Shown here piece by piece: positions 6,032 to 13,765 of a DNA stretch of 43,588 nucleotides; position 1 is the first letter of the stretch; each line of letters begins with the position of its first letter. The notes under the pieces are model-generated. The model made no database searches. It was not told where the DNA came from and saw only the letters and a list, made by a program, of their open reading frames with translations. The position numbers were made by a program, and so were the translations under genes. The DNA is taken from the NCBI GenBank assembly GCA_021298835.1, contig JAJTHG010000035.1:1-43588 (forward strand), read 5' to 3'. This stretch comes from Gemmatimonadota bacterium. Lineage in GTDB: Bacteria; Gemmatimonadota; Gemmatimonadetes; Gemmatimonadales; Gemmatimonadaceae.

Positions 6032-6933
6032 GCCACGCCATTCAGACCCGCGGCCTCGGCCGCCGCCTGGGCAAGTCGTTCGAACTCCGCGACGTCTCGC
6101 TCAACGTCCCCGCCGGATCGGTCTATGGCTTCCTTGGCGCGAATGGCGCGGGGAAGTCGAGCACCATCCGCTGCCTGATGGGCCTGCTGCGGGCGTCGCA
6201 CGGCAGCATCTCGCTGCTCGGCCAGCCGGTGCCGCAGGCGCTGCCGGCGGTCCTCGCCCGCACCAGCTACGTGCCGGAGCGCCCGCACGTCTTCGAGTCG
6301 CTCCGCGTGCGCGAGATGCTCGACTTCCACGGCGTGGCCTTCCGGCACTCGTGGGACGCCGCGCGCGCGGAGGAACTCCGGGGGGCCTTCCGCCTCGACG
6401 CGGACGTCCCCATCCGGCGGCTGTCCAAGGGCGAGACGGGCAAGCTGCTCATGCTTCTGGCGCTGGCGCAGCGGCCGGAGCTGCTGATCCTCGACGAACC
6501 CACCGACGGCCTCGACCCGGTCGTGCGGCGCGACGTGCTCGGCGCGCTGCTCGACTACGTGGCCGAGACGGGGGCGACCGCCTTCATCTCCAGCCATCTC
6601 GTCTTCGAGCTCGAGCGCGTCTGCGACTGGGTGGGGGTGCTCGACGCCGGCAGCATGGTCGCCGAGCTCCCGATGCAGGTCTTCAAGGACGGGCTCAAGC
6701 GCCTGCGCGTCGCCACGGCGCCGCCGCAGATCCCGGACACGCCCTTCACGCTGCTCGGCCGCCAGCCGTCGCTGGGTCAGGTCGAGGAATGGGTCGTCCG
6801 CGGCTGGACCACCACGATGACGCAGTGGTTCGCCGGTGCCGGAGTCGAGCTGCGCGAAGTGATCGACCTCGACCTCGAGGAGGGCTTCGTCGAGCTCCTG
6901 CGCGCCGCCCGTCGGCGGGAGGTCGCGCGATGA
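6028..6933 (+). CDS. ABC transporter ATP-binding protein (YtrB-like)
   Basis: 301 residues. Walker A GANGAGKSS near residue 38, Q-loop region around YVPERP, Walker B LLILDEPTDGLD near residue 150, and H-loop SSH near 190. The signature motif reads LSKGETGKL instead of LSGGQ, as seen in many exporters of the YtrB type. A C-terminal extension of about 80 residues after the ATPase core is unassigned. It pairs with the permease that follows (ATGA overlap) to form an exporter or a non-transporting stress sensor; substrate is unknown. Confidence 0.92.
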   Translation: MSHAIQTRGLGRRLGKSFELRDVSLNVPAGSVYGFLGANGAGKSSTIRCLMGLLRASHGSISLLGQPVPQALPAVLARTSYVPERPHVFESLRVREMLDFHGVAFRHSWDAARAEELRGAFRLDADVPIRRLSKGETGKLLMLLALAQRPELLILDEPTDGLDPVVRRDVLGALLDYVAETGATAFISSHLVFELERVCDWVGVLDAGSMVAELPMQVFKDGLKRLRVATAPPQIPDTPFTLLGRQPSLGQVEEWVVRGWTTTMTQWFAGAGVELREVIDLDLEEGFVELLRAARRREVAR

Positions 6934-7604
6934 CCCTCTACCTCGCCCTGCTGCGCGTCCAGGCCCGGCTGATGGGTGGCGTGCTCGTCGGCGTCGCGCT
7001 CGCCGTGCTCGTCGGCTTCGCGACCCCGTGGCTGCTGGAGGTCATGGCCAACGGGACCCCGGGCGCACTGCCTGCCCGGACCTTCCTGCGACGTGGCCCG
7101 TTCGCCGGCGGCGTCCTGCTGATCACGGCGATCGTGCTCGGCGCTACCTCCGGCTTCCAGTGGGCCGAGGAGGGCTCCCGCAACAAGGGGGTTTACCTCA
7201 TGTGCCTGCCACTCGAGCGCTGGCATCTGCTCCTGCTCGAGTTCGCAGTCGCGGTCACCTTCGTCCTCGGCGGCACGCTGCTCACCTACGCGGTCGGCGT
7301 CGCGACCTCCGCGGTGGCGCCGATCCCGGAGGGACTGCACGCGTATCCCGGCGCGCTCGCGATGCGCTTCCTGTCCATGGCGCTCGTGGTGTTGGCCGTG
7401 TTCTTCGGGCCGTCCCGCGCCGCAGCGAACGCCGATCCGCGACACGCGAGGTCGTGGCTGGTCGCCGTGCTCCTCCTGATCGTCGGCGCGATCGTGGGCG
7501 AAGTGCTCGGGGCCAACGTGATCGGCCGCGTGGCGGCCTTCCTCTTCAACCCCGGAGGGCCGCTGCACTTCCTGCTCGGCACCTGGATGCTGGTGGACCT
7601 GTGA
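6930..7604 (+). CDS. ABC transporter permease subunit
   Basis: 224 residues with about six hydrophobic segments (near residues 15-35, 60-78, 100-125, 140-160, 178-195 and 205-222), one in a cytoplasm-exposed QWAEEGSRNKGVYLMCLPLER context typical of ABC-2-like permeases. It is coupled to the ATPase (ATGA) and to the following secreted-protein gene (TGATG). The family is not recognised more precisely. The short length means it must act as a homodimer. Confidence 0.82.
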   Translation: MTLYLALLRVQARLMGGVLVGVALAVLVGFATPWLLEVMANGTPGALPARTFLRRGPFAGGVLLITAIVLGATSGFQWAEEGSRNKGVYLMCLPLERWHLLLLEFAVAVTFVLGGTLLTYAVGVATSAVAPIPEGLHAYPGALAMRFLSMALVVLAVFFGPSRAAANADPRHARSWLVAVLLLIVGAIVGEVLGANVIGRVAAFLFNPGGPLHFLLGTWMLVDL

Positions 7605-8599
7605 TGCGGGCCCGCTTCCTGAACCGGCGCGCAGCCCGGACCTTCGTGCAGTCCGCCGCCCTCGGGCTGGCCGCTGCCATCGCTGTCGGGGTTCCCGCGA
7701 CGGCCCAGGTCCCGGTGATCGCCGTCCGTGAGGCCGCCGACACCCGCGAGACGCGAGCGCTCGTCGCGGAGCTCACCCGCGTGAGCCGCGCATCGAACGA
7801 TCGCCTGGCCGCCCAGCGCAAGACGTGGCTCGACGCGCTGCCCCTCGACACCCTCGACCTTGCCGGCGTGCGCTGGTACGTGGCGCCGGCGGCGCGACGG
7901 GATCTCGAGGCGATCGTGCAGCGCCTCGACTCGATCGTGCGTCACCGCGGCCTGCCGCCGTTCCGGGAGCTGCTCGGCACCGGTCGTGCGTGGGTCGTGG
8001 CCGGCGTGCCGCCGACGGGTTACTGGGGCGGGCACAGCCGGATGATCACCTTCGATACGTCGGCCAGCCAGGTCTCGGCGCTCCCGTCGCTCGGGCGCGA
8101 CGTCCTCGCGCGCGTGATCGGCCAGCAGCTCGCCGTCGGTGCCATGCGGCAGGTCGACCGGCGGATGACCGGCTTCCTGCAGACGGCCATCCCGCTGGAC
8201 GCGAACGGGGGCGTGGGGGCCGTCGATATGCGCACCGCCCTGATCAACACCGGCGACCGGCGAGGCCCGGCGTGCGCGGGGGCCGATCTCGCCGCGTGCG
8301 AGTCCATGCTGTTCGATCCCGGCATGAACGCGGTCGTCGGGGGTGCCCCGCGCGGAGGGCTCGCCCGCGTGGCGCTCGACCTCGGAGGCCCCGGCGCGTG
8401 GCGAATCCTGCTGGCCGACACCGCCGCCCCGCCACGCGAGCGACTCGCCGCCGCCGCCGGGCGGCCGATCCGCGAGGTCCTCGCGCGTTGGCATGCCGAG
8501 GAGCTGGCGCTCCCCGACTCGACCTCGACGCTCCCCGTGCTCGTGGTTGTCGCCCTGAGCGCCCTCTCGGCGGCTATCGGCCTGCGGAGGGCCCACTGA
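7604..8599 (+). CDS. Secreted, C-terminally anchored protein of ABC operon (unknown)
   Basis: 331 residues with a Sec signal (about 1-35, ending in ATAQ), a soluble domain, and a C-terminal transmembrane segment (LPVLVVVALSALSAAIGL) followed by a short basic tail, so most of the protein would be periplasmic. No catalytic motif such as HExxH is seen. The end of the soluble part (GRPIREVLARWHAEEL) resembles the helical tail of the next gene's product (SFDAFVARWLGAE), suggesting they are distant relatives derived from a peptidase-MA-like fold that lost its zinc site. Coupled at both ends by TGATG overlaps. Confidence 0.8.
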   Translation: MRARFLNRRAARTFVQSAALGLAAAIAVGVPATAQVPVIAVREAADTRETRALVAELTRVSRASNDRLAAQRKTWLDALPLDTLDLAGVRWYVAPAARRDLEAIVQRLDSIVRHRGLPPFRELLGTGRAWVVAGVPPTGYWGGHSRMITFDTSASQVSALPSLGRDVLARVIGQQLAVGAMRQVDRRMTGFLQTAIPLDANGGVGAVDMRTALINTGDRRGPACAGADLAACESMLFDPGMNAVVGGAPRGGLARVALDLGGPGAWRILLADTAAPPRERLAAAAGRPIREVLARWHAEELALPDSTSTLPVLVVVALSALSAAIGLRRAH

Positions 8600-9822
8600 T
8601 GCGCCAGCTGCGCCGTGTGCTGGGTACCGTCCTCGTTCCCCTGGCGGCCGCCGCGTTCCCCTTCATGCTGTGGTCGGCCCTGGGAGGCCGTTGGGACAAC
8701 GCGTTCTTCGAGACCGACGGCCCCAACGAGGAGCGCTCGTATCGCTTGGCAATGGCAAAGCTCGTTGCGCTCCGGACGCGTGACGTCCTCGAGGCGGCGT
8801 CCGCGGCGGTGCCGCGCACGCCGGGCTTTCATGTCCTCGTCACCGACACGACGGTGCGTTCGCGTCGCTCCGCGATCGAGATCGCGGCGACCGTGGAGCG
8901 GCTGCGGCGGGAGGCGGGGTTCGCGCGTCCGGCGATGCCGGTCGCGTGGGTCGTCGAGAGCGGACTGGAGCGGATCGACGGGAGTGGCCATGTCGGATCG
9001 GGACGCGGATTCCGACTGCCCCTCCGTGCCGGGGATCCCTGCCTCGTGATCGTCAGCGCAGCGCAATGGTCCGACGACCTGGACATCGCGGGGAGGTGGG
9101 CAGCGACGGCAGTGCAGTCCTCGCCCTGCATGCTGTTCGCCGCGTTCGGCATGCCGGCGCCAGCCCTGTCCGCCAGTCTCGACTCGATCGACTGGACGAG
9201 CGCCCGCGGCGGGCGCTGGTGGGGCGCGCCGAGCGAGCGGCGGGTCCCGCCGCCGATGCAGCGCAAGCCGTTCGAGGAGCTTTCTCTGCTCGACGACATC
9301 TCCAACGGGTCGGTGCCCTGGCGAACATACGTCGCGTTGCTGCCCTGCATCGAGCAGCCGCCTCGCGGATGCGGCCGGGGAGTCCTCTCGATGTTCGGCG
9401 ACTGGCGCAGCGCATGGGTGACCTTCCCCAGGCGTGTGGCGCCCGGTGTCTTCGACGGCGATTGGCAGAACTACTTCCTGACCCTTGTGGCCCCGGGCGT
9501 CACCGAGGGCGGTCGTGTCGAGTTACAGAGCGGTGGGGGGCGGATGGGGTCCCACCTCATGGCCGACATGGTCCGTCATCTCGGCCCCGAGCGCTTCGCG
9601 CGACTCTGGACCACTGACCGCCCGCTCCCCGAGGCCTACGCCGCCGTCGCCGGCGAGTCGTTCGACGCATTCGTGGCGCGGTGGCTCGGCGCGGAGCCCG
9701 GGCCACGTCGCGTCCTCCGCGGCAGCGAGTTGCCGCCGGCCGACTGGTGGTGGCTCACGGCGATCGTCGCCGTCGCGCTCGGGTGGACGCTGTGGGCCGG
9801 GGTGCGACGGGAGGCGGCCTAG
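8599..9822 (+). CDS. Membrane-anchored extracytoplasmic protein of ABC operon (unknown)
   Basis: 407 residues, with an N-terminal signal/anchor (residues 8-29) and a C-terminal transmembrane helix (WWWLTAIVAVALGWTLWAGV). Between them lies a large extracytoplasmic domain containing six or more Cys that may form disulfides. The HLMADMVRHLGPERFARLW and FDAFVARW segments look like the C-terminal helical part of gluzincin (peptidase MA-like) proteins, but no HExxH is present. It is the last gene of the five-gene YtrA-type operon. The function is unknown; a periplasmic partner of the exporter is the simplest guess. Confidence 0.8.
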   Translation: MRQLRRVLGTVLVPLAAAAFPFMLWSALGGRWDNAFFETDGPNEERSYRLAMAKLVALRTRDVLEAASAAVPRTPGFHVLVTDTTVRSRRSAIEIAATVERLRREAGFARPAMPVAWVVESGLERIDGSGHVGSGRGFRLPLRAGDPCLVIVSAAQWSDDLDIAGRWAATAVQSSPCMLFAAFGMPAPALSASLDSIDWTSARGGRWWGAPSERRVPPPMQRKPFEELSLLDDISNGSVPWRTYVALLPCIEQPPRGCGRGVLSMFGDWRSAWVTFPRRVAPGVFDGDWQNYFLTLVAPGVTEGGRVELQSGGGRMGSHLMADMVRHLGPERFARLWTTDRPLPEAYAAVAGESFDAFVARWLGAEPGPRRVLRGSELPPADWWWLTAIVAVALGWTLWAGVRREAA

Positions 9823-9982
9823 CCGGCACCGACCCGCGCTCGGCGCAACGAACGCGTCGCTCCGTTCGCAGCCGCAACAGCAGGGCATCGAGTCCGCGCC
9901 CCCGCTATCCGGCCCTGCGGCCGCGAGACGCGACGTCAGGGTGTCCGTTGGGGGCCGGGGTGTGCGGCGACCGGAATACGAA

Positions 9983-10010
9983 AGGCCCCCGGCACACCGG
10001 CCGGGGGCCT
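9983..10010 (-). terminator. Terminator of the tRNA cluster
   Basis: AGGCCCCCGG (9983-9992) pairs with CCGGGGGCCT (10001-10010) over 10 bp with an 8-base loop; on the minus strand it is followed by TT. It lies 5 bases beyond the 3' end of tRNA-Thr. The rest of 9823-9982 shows no gene. Confidence 0.75.
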
Positions 10011-10014
10011 CGAG

Positions 10015-10086
10015 AGCCACAGGTGAGGATTGAACTCACGACCGCTCGATTACGAATCGAGTGCTCTACCACTGAGCTACTGTGGC
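10015..10086 (-). tRNA. tRNA-Thr(CGT)
   Basis: Cloverleaf on the minus strand: acceptor GCCACAG/CTGTGGC, anticodon stem CTCGA/TCGAG with loop TTCGTAA giving CGT, T-arm GAGTTCAATCCTC. Last tRNA of the cluster, followed by a terminator. Confidence 0.93.
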
Positions 10087-10098
10087 GACGTGCAGGAG

Positions 10099-10180
10099 TG
10101 CCCTGGCTCGGACTCGAACCGAGATGCCTTTCGGCACCACCCCCTCAAGATGGCGTGTCTACCAATTTCACCACCAGGGC
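10099..10180 (-). tRNA. tRNA-Leu(GAG)
   Basis: Acceptor GCCCTGG/CCAGGGC, anticodon loop TTGAGGG (anticodon GAG), and a long variable arm (about GGTGCCGAAAGGCATC), as expected of class II tRNA-Leu. Discriminator A. Confidence 0.92.
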
Positions 10181-10274
10181 GACTGAGGCACCGGGGGCAC
10201 GTGCTGGCCCCGGTGCATCACGCGCGTCGCGTCCCGGGGGACGCGTTGCGCGCCTTCGATCTGCAAACAGCGAA

Positions 10275-10349
10275 CGGGAGCGACGGGGCTCGAACCCGCG
10301 ACCTCTCGAGTGACAGTCGAGTGCTCTAACCAAACTGAGCTACGCCCCC
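10275..10349 (-). tRNA. tRNA-Asp(GTC)
   Basis: Acceptor GGGGGCG/CGCTCCC with one G-T wobble, anticodon stem CTCGA/TCGAG with loop CTGTCAC giving GTC, discriminator G as expected for Asp. Confidence 0.93.
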
Positions 10350-10374
10350 TACCGGGTCGGTGTGCTGACCCGCC

Positions 10375-10526
10375 GTGCGACCTGCGACCAGCGACGTGCG
10401 ACCTGCTCCGCCCGCGGAGGCGAGTAGCCCCAACGGGAATCGAACCCGTCTCTCGACCTTGAAAGGGTCGCGTCCTAACCGATAGACGATGGGGCCGAGT
10501 CCCGGCACGAACGACGTGCGACCTGC
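10375..10526. repeat. GTGCGACCTGC repeats in tRNA spacers
   Basis: The 11-mer GTGCGACCTGC is found at 10375-10385, 10396-10406 and 10516-10526, each in a spacer between tRNA genes, mostly within ACGTGCGACCTGC. It may record past spacer duplication (the two Glu tRNAs are adjacent) or a shared processing signal. Confidence 0.5.
10425..10496 (-). tRNA. tRNA-Glu(TTC)
   Basis: Anticodon stem CGACC/GGTCG with loop CTTTCAA giving TTC; D-arm ATCGTCTATCGG and T-arm GGGTTCGATTCCC. Acceptor GGCCCCA/TGGGGCT, with a G-T pair at 1:72. Neighbour of a second Glu tRNA. Confidence 0.92.
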
Positions 10527-10554
10527 CAGTAGCGATACCAGATAGCGAGATCAG

Positions 10555-10627
10555 TAGCGGTAACGGGATTCGAACCCGTGTTCCAGCCTTGAGAGGGCTG
10601 TGTCCTAGGCCCCTAGACGATACCGCC
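10555..10627 (-). tRNA. tRNA-Glu(CTC)
   Basis: Acceptor GGCGGTA/TACCGCT, anticodon stem CAGCC/GGCTG with loop CTCTCAA giving CTC. Same D- and T-arm style as the Glu(TTC) gene, so probably a duplicated and diverged pair. Confidence 0.92.
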
Positions 10628-10689
10628 GTGTGCCTACTGGATCCTGCTGCATCGATTGTCGGCCGAGAAGCGCCGTCCTGCACCTGCGA

Positions 10690-10762
10690 CAGGCCCGGAG
10701 GGAATCGAACCCCCAACCGCCGGTTTTGGAGACCGGTGCTCTACCAATTGAGCTACGGACCT
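10690..10762 (-). tRNA. tRNA-Trp(CCA)
   Basis: Acceptor AGGTCCG/CGGGCCT, anticodon stem CCGGT/ACCGG with loop CTCCAAA giving CCA, discriminator G as expected for bacterial Trp. Confidence 0.93.
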
Positions 10763-10776
10763 AACCGTCGAGCGAG

Positions 10777-10851
10777 GGTGGCTAACGGGACTTGAACCCG
10801 CAACCCCCGGAACCACAATCCGGTGCTCTAACCAGTTGAGCTATAGCCACC
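10777..10851 (-). tRNA. tRNA-His(GTG)
   Basis: Acceptor GTGGCTA/TAGCCAC with C73 and an encoded G at -1, anticodon stem CCGGA/TCCGG with loop TTGTGGT giving GTG. First tRNA of the cluster in transcription order. Confidence 0.93.
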
Positions 10852-10921
10852 AGAGTCCGCGATGTCCTGCGGAGACACCCAAGATACAAGAGCCCCGGCG
10901 CGAGTTCAACCGGCGACCGGA

Positions 10922-10938
10922 ACCCGGGCATCCCGGGT
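10922..10938 (-). terminator. Hairpin between efp and tRNA cluster
   Basis: ACCCGGG-CAT-CCCGGGT forms a 7-bp stem 18 bases beyond the efp stop. There is no U-tract, so termination would be weak; it may partly separate efp from the tRNA transcript. Confidence 0.4.
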
Positions 10939-10955
10939 CCCGGCTGCCCGCGCAC

Positions 10956-11522
10956 TCAATCCTTCGCCCGCTCCATGTACTCGCCGGTCAGCGGATTGAC
11001 CTTCACTTTCTCGCCCTGCCCGATGAACTCGGGCACGTTCACCGTCACCCCGTTCTCGAGCTTGGCCGGCTTGGCGGAGGCCGTCTTGGTCGCCGTCTTC
11101 ATCACCGGCGCCGTCTCCACGATCTCGAGCACCAGGTACTGCGGCAGCTGGATCGAGACCGGCTTCCCGGAGTACCACTCGGCCAGGATCTTCATGCCCG
11201 GCTGCATCCACTTCGCGTTGTCGCCCAGCGTCTCCTCGTCCATCTCGAGCTGGTCGTAGTTCTCGGTGTTCATGAAGTGGTACGAGTCGCCGCCCTGGTA
11301 GAGGAACTCCAGTTCGTGCGTCTCCATGTCCGCCTTGGTGATCGCGTCGTCCGCGCGGAACCGGTGCTCGAACGACGAGCCGGTGCGGAGGTTCTTCATC
11401 TTCGTCTGCACCATCGCCCGCAGGTTGCCGGGGGTGTGGTGCCGGAAGTCGATCACGCGGCAGGGATCGTTCTCGAACACGATCACCATGCCCTTGCGGA
11501 TGTTCGTCGCGCTGAACGCCAT
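10956..11522 (-). CDS. efp: Translation elongation factor P (PGN-tip variant)
   Basis: 188 residues, full-length EF-P with KOW-like domain I, OB domain II (YHFMNTENYDQLEM..., DNAKWMQPGM) and C-terminal OB domain (NGVTVNVPEFIGQGEKVKVNPLTGEY). It relieves ribosome stalling at polyproline. In the domain I loop the residue that aligns with E. coli Lys34 is Asn33 (HTPGNLRA), so neither lysylation by EpmA nor rhamnosylation of Arg can occur at this position. ATG at 11522 gives the standard N-terminus (MAFSATNIRKG). It lies upstream of the tRNA cluster on the same strand, 104 bases away. Confidence 0.95.
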   Translation of the reverse strand: MAFSATNIRKGMVIVFENDPCRVIDFRHHTPGNLRAMVQTKMKNLRTGSSFEHRFRADDAITKADMETHELEFLYQGGDSYHFMNTENYDQLEMDEETLGDNAKWMQPGMKILAEWYSGKPVSIQLPQYLVLEIVETAPVMKTATKTASAKPAKLENGVTVNVPEFIGQGEKVKVNPLTGEYMERAKD

Positions 11523-11604
11523 GGCGGGCTTGAGGCAAGGCCGGCGGGCACGCCCGGCCAGGTGGGGGGCGGCGCCAGCGCTCGGCAGATCACGGGGCGG
11601 AACC

Positions 11605-11620
11605 GTCCGGAACACCGGAC
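11605..11620. promoter_or_regulatory. Inverted repeat GTCCGG-N4-CCGGAC in divergent gap
   Basis: A perfect 6+6 dyad lies in the 236-base divergent gap between efp (minus) and the Ig/propeller gene (plus). The gap also has an AT-rich patch at 11622-11656 that is a likely promoter site for one or both genes. No RNA element is recognised here. Confidence 0.4.
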
Positions 11621-11758
11621 AGCCATTGAAATTACGACGCGGGAAACTTCCATTCAACAGCCCCGTACCTTGGGGACATCCAGGCCGGCCCCGCGCGGCC
11701 CTCGTGCAGCGTGCCTCCCCGCCCCGGGGAGGCACCGGACCCACCCGCTCCAGGACCC

Positions 11759-13765
11759 ATGGCGTTCTACCTGCTTCCCTTCGCGCTGCTCCAGCAGCCC
11801 GCGGCCCAGGCACCGGCCGGCCCCGCCCCGGTCGCCAAGGTGATCGTCAGCCCCGGCAAGCCCACCGTGGCGGCCGGCGACTCCATCAAGCTCGTCGGCT
11901 CCGCCCTCGACGCCGACGGCAAGCCCACCGAGGCCCGCATCCTCTACGGCGTCGCCGGCGGCTTCTTCGAAGGCGCTGTCGGCCGCGATGGCTGGGTCAA
12001 GGGCGGCTCGCCCGGCACCATCGTCGCCGCCGTCTCCGCCGTCCAGCCCGGCAATCGCCCGGTCGTCGAGCGGGTCGAGATCAAGGTCGTCGCGGCCGCG
12101 TCGGTGAAGTTGGCGGTGACGCCGACCATCACCGCGCTCGTCGCCGGCCAGTCGGTGCCGCTGAGCGCCAAGGGCATCTCGCAGCAGGGCGATGCCGCCG
12201 CCGCGCCGGCCGCGTGGCGCTCGGCCAACCCGCGCGTCGCGCGCGTCGGCGACGACGGCGTCGTCACCGCCGTCGCTGCCGGCCGGACCACGCTCACCGC
12301 CACCGTCGGCGGCGTCTCGGCGACGGTGCCGGTCGAGGTCGTCGGCGGCGCGGTGACGCGCGCGACGCTCACCCCCTCGTCGGCGAGGGTGCGCCAGGGC
12401 GACGTCGTCTCGCTGGCCTTCAGCGCCACCGTCGGCGGCAAGGCCCGCACCGACCTCTCGCCGGTCTATACCATGTCCGGCGGCAACGGGCAGGTGGACC
12501 CGGACGGCCGGTTCGTCGCCTACGGCGAGGGCACGTACGTCGTCACCGCCGTCGCCGGCCCCGCCACCGCCAGCACCACCATCACCGTCGGCGAGCGCGA
12601 CGTCGGCAAGGTCTTCGAGCTCGTCGGCAAGGTCGTGCGCTCGCGCTTCACCACCGAGGAGGTGTGGGTGCACCCGAACGGCAAGGTCGCCTACCTCGGC
12701 TCCGGCTCCGGCGGGGACGTCGCGTACGTGATCGACATCTCGAACCCGGCCGAGCCGAAGGTGGTCGATTCGCTCGTCACCAACACGCGCCGCGTCAACG
12801 ACCTCATGACCGACGCCGACGGGAAGATCCTCGTCCACACGCGCGAGGGGGCGTCGGACCGCAAGAACGGCATCGTGATCTACACGCTCGAGGACCCGCT
12901 CCACCCGAAGAAGGTCAGCGAGTTCACCGAGACGGTGACCGCCGGCGTGCACTCGAGCTTCGTCTACCGCGACCCGAAGACGAAGCAGCTCAACGTCTTC
13001 ATCACCAACGACGGCACCGGCGCGCTGCACGTCATCAACCTCGACGACCCCGCCAAGCCGAAGGAGATCGCCGTCTGGAAGACCCCGCGCCTCGACGCCG
13101 GCCGGTCCCTCCACGACATCGATCTCCAGGACGGCCTGCTCTACGGCTCCTGGTGGAACGACGGGCTGGTGATCCTCGACGTCGGCAACGGCATCAAGGG
13201 CGGTACGCCGTCGAACCCGCAGTTCGTCTCGCAGTTCAAGTACGACCTCGACAAGCTCTACAAGCGCGTCGAGCTCAAGGGCGGCCCGGGCTTCATCCGC
13301 GGCACCCACACCGCCTGGCGGCACAGGAACTACGTCTTCATCGGTGACGAGGTCTTCGGCGCCGGCTTCGGCGGCGGTGGCGGCGGCAGCGGCGAGCTGA
13401 CGCAGGCGTGGGGCCGGCTGCAGGTGATCGACGTCTCGGACATCCTCAACCCGAAGTCGGTCGCGTGGTGGGAGCCCGACTACGGCGGCGTGCACAACGT
13501 CTGGGCCCGCGCCGACACGCTCTACGTGGGCGCCTACAACGCCGGCTTCCATGCGCTCGACGTCTCCGGCGAACTGCGCGGCGACCTCAAGGCGCAGAAC
13601 CGCACCATCGCCACCTTCATGCCCCGCGACGAGAAGGCGAAGGTGAGCAACGCCACGATGACCTGGGGCGTGGTGGTCAAGGACGACCTCATCTACATCA
13701 ACGACATGTACGCCGGGCTCTTCATCGGCAAGATCAAGCCGAAGCCCGGGAGCGTGACCCCGTGA
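11759..13765 (+). CDS. Secreted Ig-like (Big_2) and LVIVD beta-propeller protein
   Basis: 668 residues. A signal-like N-terminus (MAFYLLPFALLQQPAAQA) is followed by two or three bacterial Ig-like domains (about 25-110, 113-190, 195-280; the second has the Big_2 pattern WRSANPRVARVGDDGVVTAVAAG). Residues 290-668 contain LVIVD-type repeats (GDVAYVIDISNPAEPKVVDS, LHVINLDDPAKPKEI, LQVIDVSDILNPKSV) forming a beta-propeller, with an insertion FGGGGGGSGE. LVIVD proteins are cell-surface or periplasmic and their ligands are unknown. An in-frame GTG at 11711 is possible but would hide the signal peptide. GTGA overlap couples it to the next gene. Confidence 0.85.
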   Translation: MAFYLLPFALLQQPAAQAPAGPAPVAKVIVSPGKPTVAAGDSIKLVGSALDADGKPTEARILYGVAGGFFEGAVGRDGWVKGGSPGTIVAAVSAVQPGNRPVVERVEIKVVAAASVKLAVTPTITALVAGQSVPLSAKGISQQGDAAAAPAAWRSANPRVARVGDDGVVTAVAAGRTTLTATVGGVSATVPVEVVGGAVTRATLTPSSARVRQGDVVSLAFSATVGGKARTDLSPVYTMSGGNGQVDPDGRFVAYGEGTYVVTAVAGPATASTTITVGERDVGKVFELVGKVVRSRFTTEEVWVHPNGKVAYLGSGSGGDVAYVIDISNPAEPKVVDSLVTNTRRVNDLMTDADGKILVHTREGASDRKNGIVIYTLEDPLHPKKVSEFTETVTAGVHSSFVYRDPKTKQLNVFITNDGTGALHVINLDDPAKPKEIAVWKTPRLDAGRSLHDIDLQDGLLYGSWWNDGLVILDVGNGIKGGTPSNPQFVSQFKYDLDKLYKRVELKGGPGFIRGTHTAWRHRNYVFIGDEVFGAGFGGGGGGSGELTQAWGRLQVIDVSDILNPKSVAWWEPDYGGVHNVWARADTLYVGAYNAGFHALDVSGELRGDLKAQNRTIATFMPRDEKAKVSNATMTWGVVVKDDLIYINDMYAGLFIGKIKPKPGSVTP

